Source: Citrobacter tructae (GTDB lineage: Bacteria; Pseudomonadota; Gammaproteobacteria; Enterobacterales; Enterobacteriaceae). Taken from it: a DNA stretch of 64,000 bases. The position numbers were made by a program, and so were the translations under genes. The notes beneath the pieces were generated by a model. The model saw only the letters and a list, made by a program, of their open reading frames with translations, ran no database searches and had not been told where the DNA came from. Position 1 is the first letter of the stretch, and each line of letters starts with the position of its first letter. Where the stretch lies: contig NZ_CP038469.1 in NCBI RefSeq assembly GCF_004684345.1, positions 1,674,001 to 1,738,000 of the forward strand, given 5' to 3'. Below, piece by piece: positions 62,617 to 64,000 of the stretch.

Positions 62617-63486
62617 CTTGGTTGCCAGATCAAAGTTTGACCGACTGAAACGCCCGGTATTAACCAACTGGGCAACTTCATCCCACAACACGTACAACCA
62701 ACGTCGCCAGATGAACGACTCCGCCACTGGCGCGCGTTGCAGATATTGCCACAGCAGACTTTCCGCCAGTGCATTATCCATCAGCCGGAACAGCTCAAAC
62801 TCTCTTGGCGCCCAGAGCATTAAACCGGGTCCTACCATCGCCAGGAGCTGATCGCTACGAGCATCTTTGAGCATACTGCGCAAACTGAAATTCCCGTGGA
62901 TCAGGACGCAGTTATCATTAAATCCTTCGAACAAAGCGGGCAGACACTCGCGGGTACGAAACAAAATCCGCTTGTCCTGCATCGTTAACCCAGTTTTGCT
63001 GAACTGGTTGAGGGTACTCCATAGCACTTCAACGCGTTGACGGTACCAGGACGGCCAGAAATTTTCCTGGGTATTATCCACTTCACCCACGCAGCCACGG
63101 CTGTCCTGGCGATGCCATGACAGCATCCCTTCTACGATCTGATCTTTTAAATGCTCCCAACGTTCGGGCGTTCGGGCTGGTGCCTCTACCGGCACGCCGC
63201 GTAAGCGCTCAAGTAGCAGTACGTCCGGGCCGGGATGCTCCTCATGGGTCAGAACACCATAAATGACCGGCATGCGCACCGTACCGCTGCGCGCCAGCAT
63301 AGACGTTTTCCATGCTAACTGTTGTGCCATACCCGGCGTGGTGAAACTCCTTGCCATCAGCGGCATTGGATTTCCCTGGCTGTCATACAGTGACCACAGG
63401 GCCGTATCCGCTTTTTCATTCACGCATTCTATGCGACTGAGTTTTTCACCCAATAAATGACTGAGTTCGGCACGCAACTGTTCCAT
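62593..63486 (-). CDS. ycbJ: YcbJ, phosphotransferase-fold protein (likely degenerate kinase)
   Basis: A 297-residue protein of the aminoglycoside phosphotransferase/choline kinase fold. The segment at the catalytic loop reads LIHGNFSLRSML, where active kinases have HGD….N, so the catalytic aspartate is replaced by asparagine. As far as I recall E. coli YcbJ has the same change. Function unknown. It ends inside the elyC 3' end on the opposite strand. Confidence 0.9.
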   Translation of the reverse strand: MEQLRAELSHLLGEKLSRIECVNEKADTALWSLYDSQGNPMPLMARSFTTPGMAQQLAWKTSMLARSGTVRMPVIYGVLTHEEHPGPDVLLLERLRGVPVEAPARTPERWEHLKDQIVEGMLSWHRQDSRGCVGEVDNTQENFWPSWYRQRVEVLWSTLNQFSKTGLTMQDKRILFRTRECLPALFEGFNDNCVLIHGNFSLRSMLKDARSDQLLAMVGPGLMLWAPREFELFRLMDNALAESLLWQYLQRAPVAESFIWRRWLYVLWDEVAQLVNTGRFSRSNFDLATKSLLPWLA

Positions 63487-63664
63487 TTCAGATTGCCCTC
63501 ATAAATGCGACTGCTTTCATAATGAGCGTCGTGCAGACGGATGTCACCCGGATGAGATCAATTGATGAACAGAAAAATGGAGGAAATGAGTAACGATACG
63601 ACACTCCTCCCACTAATACGCGTCAGACATCAATCTGTAAGCGGGTGGAGTGCGATGAGAAAAA

Positions 63665-64000
63665 TTAACGCATTTCGGCGCGAACGCGCTCGAGATCTTC
63701 GGTGGTATCTACGCCTGTGCCAGGAACCTCTTTAGCAACAGCAACGTGAATTTTTTCGCCGTACCACAGCACGCGAAGCTGTTCCAGCATTTCAATATGC
63801 TCAAGCGGGCTGGGCTGCCAGTTGACATAGCGACGAATAAAACCGGCGCGATAGCCATAAATTCCCAGATGACGCAGGAAAGTGTCACCGACGGTTTCGA
63901 GGCTTTTGGCAAAACGGTCGCGATCCCAGGGAATGGTCGCCCGTGAAAAATAGAGCGCATAACCTTCAGAATCCAGTACCACTTTTACCGCATTGGGATT
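63665..64000 (-). CDS. kdsB: CMP-KDO synthetase KdsB (partial, 5' end outside window)
   Basis: The C-terminal 111 residues of 3-deoxy-manno-octulosonate cytidylyltransferase, which activates KDO with CTP for lipopolysaccharide inner core synthesis. The block FSRATIPWDRDRFA, RHLGIYGYRAGFIRRYV and the closing PGTGVDTTEDLERVRAEM match E. coli closely. The frame is open through base 64000. The 178 bases between ycbJ and kdsB contain no gene. Confidence 0.95.
   Translation of the reverse strand, partial: NPNAVKVVLDSEGYALYFSRATIPWDRDRFAKSLETVGDTFLRHLGIYGYRAGFIRRYVNWQPSPLEHIEMLEQLRVLWYGEKIHVAVAKEVPGTGVDTTEDLERVRAEMR

Noticed and set aside
1..64000. CRISPR arrays, insertion sequences, integrases, rRNA genes
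   Set aside because: No regularly spaced repeats, transposase or integrase motifs, or rRNA sequence were seen on either strand.

Overview
The window is a stretch of chromosome from a member of the Enterobacteriaceae. From 9.1 kb to the end, gene content and order match the E. coli and Salmonella region serT-yccA-tusE-yccX-rlmI-hspQ through sulA-ompA-matP, fabA-rmf, pqiABC-uup-rlmL, pyrD-ssuEADCB, pepN-pncB-asnS-ompF-aspC and mukFEB to kdsB. Protein identity to E. coli is high but not complete. A type VI secretion (T6SS) cluster and an orphan OppA-like gene sit beside serT. A Citrobacter-like organism is my best guess; the genus is an inference and was not tested.

Layout. (1) 1-6041, minus strand: the promoter-proximal end of a T6SS operon, read tssB, tssC, tssK, tssL, OmpA-domain protein, hcp; hcp runs off the left edge. 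(2) 6042-9110: an accessory strip between the T6SS and the serT tRNA. It holds unrecognised small genes and clear remnants of the radC-cbeA-cbtA block of CP4-type islands: a RadC-like gene without its 5' end, a CbeA-family antitoxin cut by an in-frame TAG, and no toxin gene. (3) 9111-9198: tRNA-Ser(UGA), a plausible island attachment site. (4) 9342-63486: conserved core genome. (5) 63665-64000: the 3' part of kdsB, cut by the right edge.

The core genes fall into working groups. Envelope genes are ompA, ompF, pqiABC, yccS, ldtD, mepK and elyC. Chromosome organisation and division genes are matP, mukFEB, zapC and the SOS inhibitor sulA. RNA and ribosome genes are rlmI, rlmL, tusE, cmoM, rmf, asnS and uup. 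Sulfonate sulfur is taken up by ssuEADCB. Other metabolism includes pyrD, pncB, aspC, fabA, mgsA and gloC. Recognisable control sites include a LexA box at sulA, FadR- and FabR-like operators at fabA, a PurR-like box and a start-site-switching leader at pyrD, a NadR-like palindrome at pncB, a sigma32-like promoter at hspQ and the ompF promoter region.

The most unusual material lies in 6.0-9.1 kb. It includes two overlapping minus-strand genes joined at a C-AAA-AAG-TGA sequence that could be a -1 frameshift site or an old gene split, an ATG-TAA-ATG start-stop element, a 95-residue protein with two FPGRT-containing DNA-binding-like repeats, and a 12-bp tandem repeat next to the tRNA. I see no complete mobile element, CRISPR array or intact defence system.
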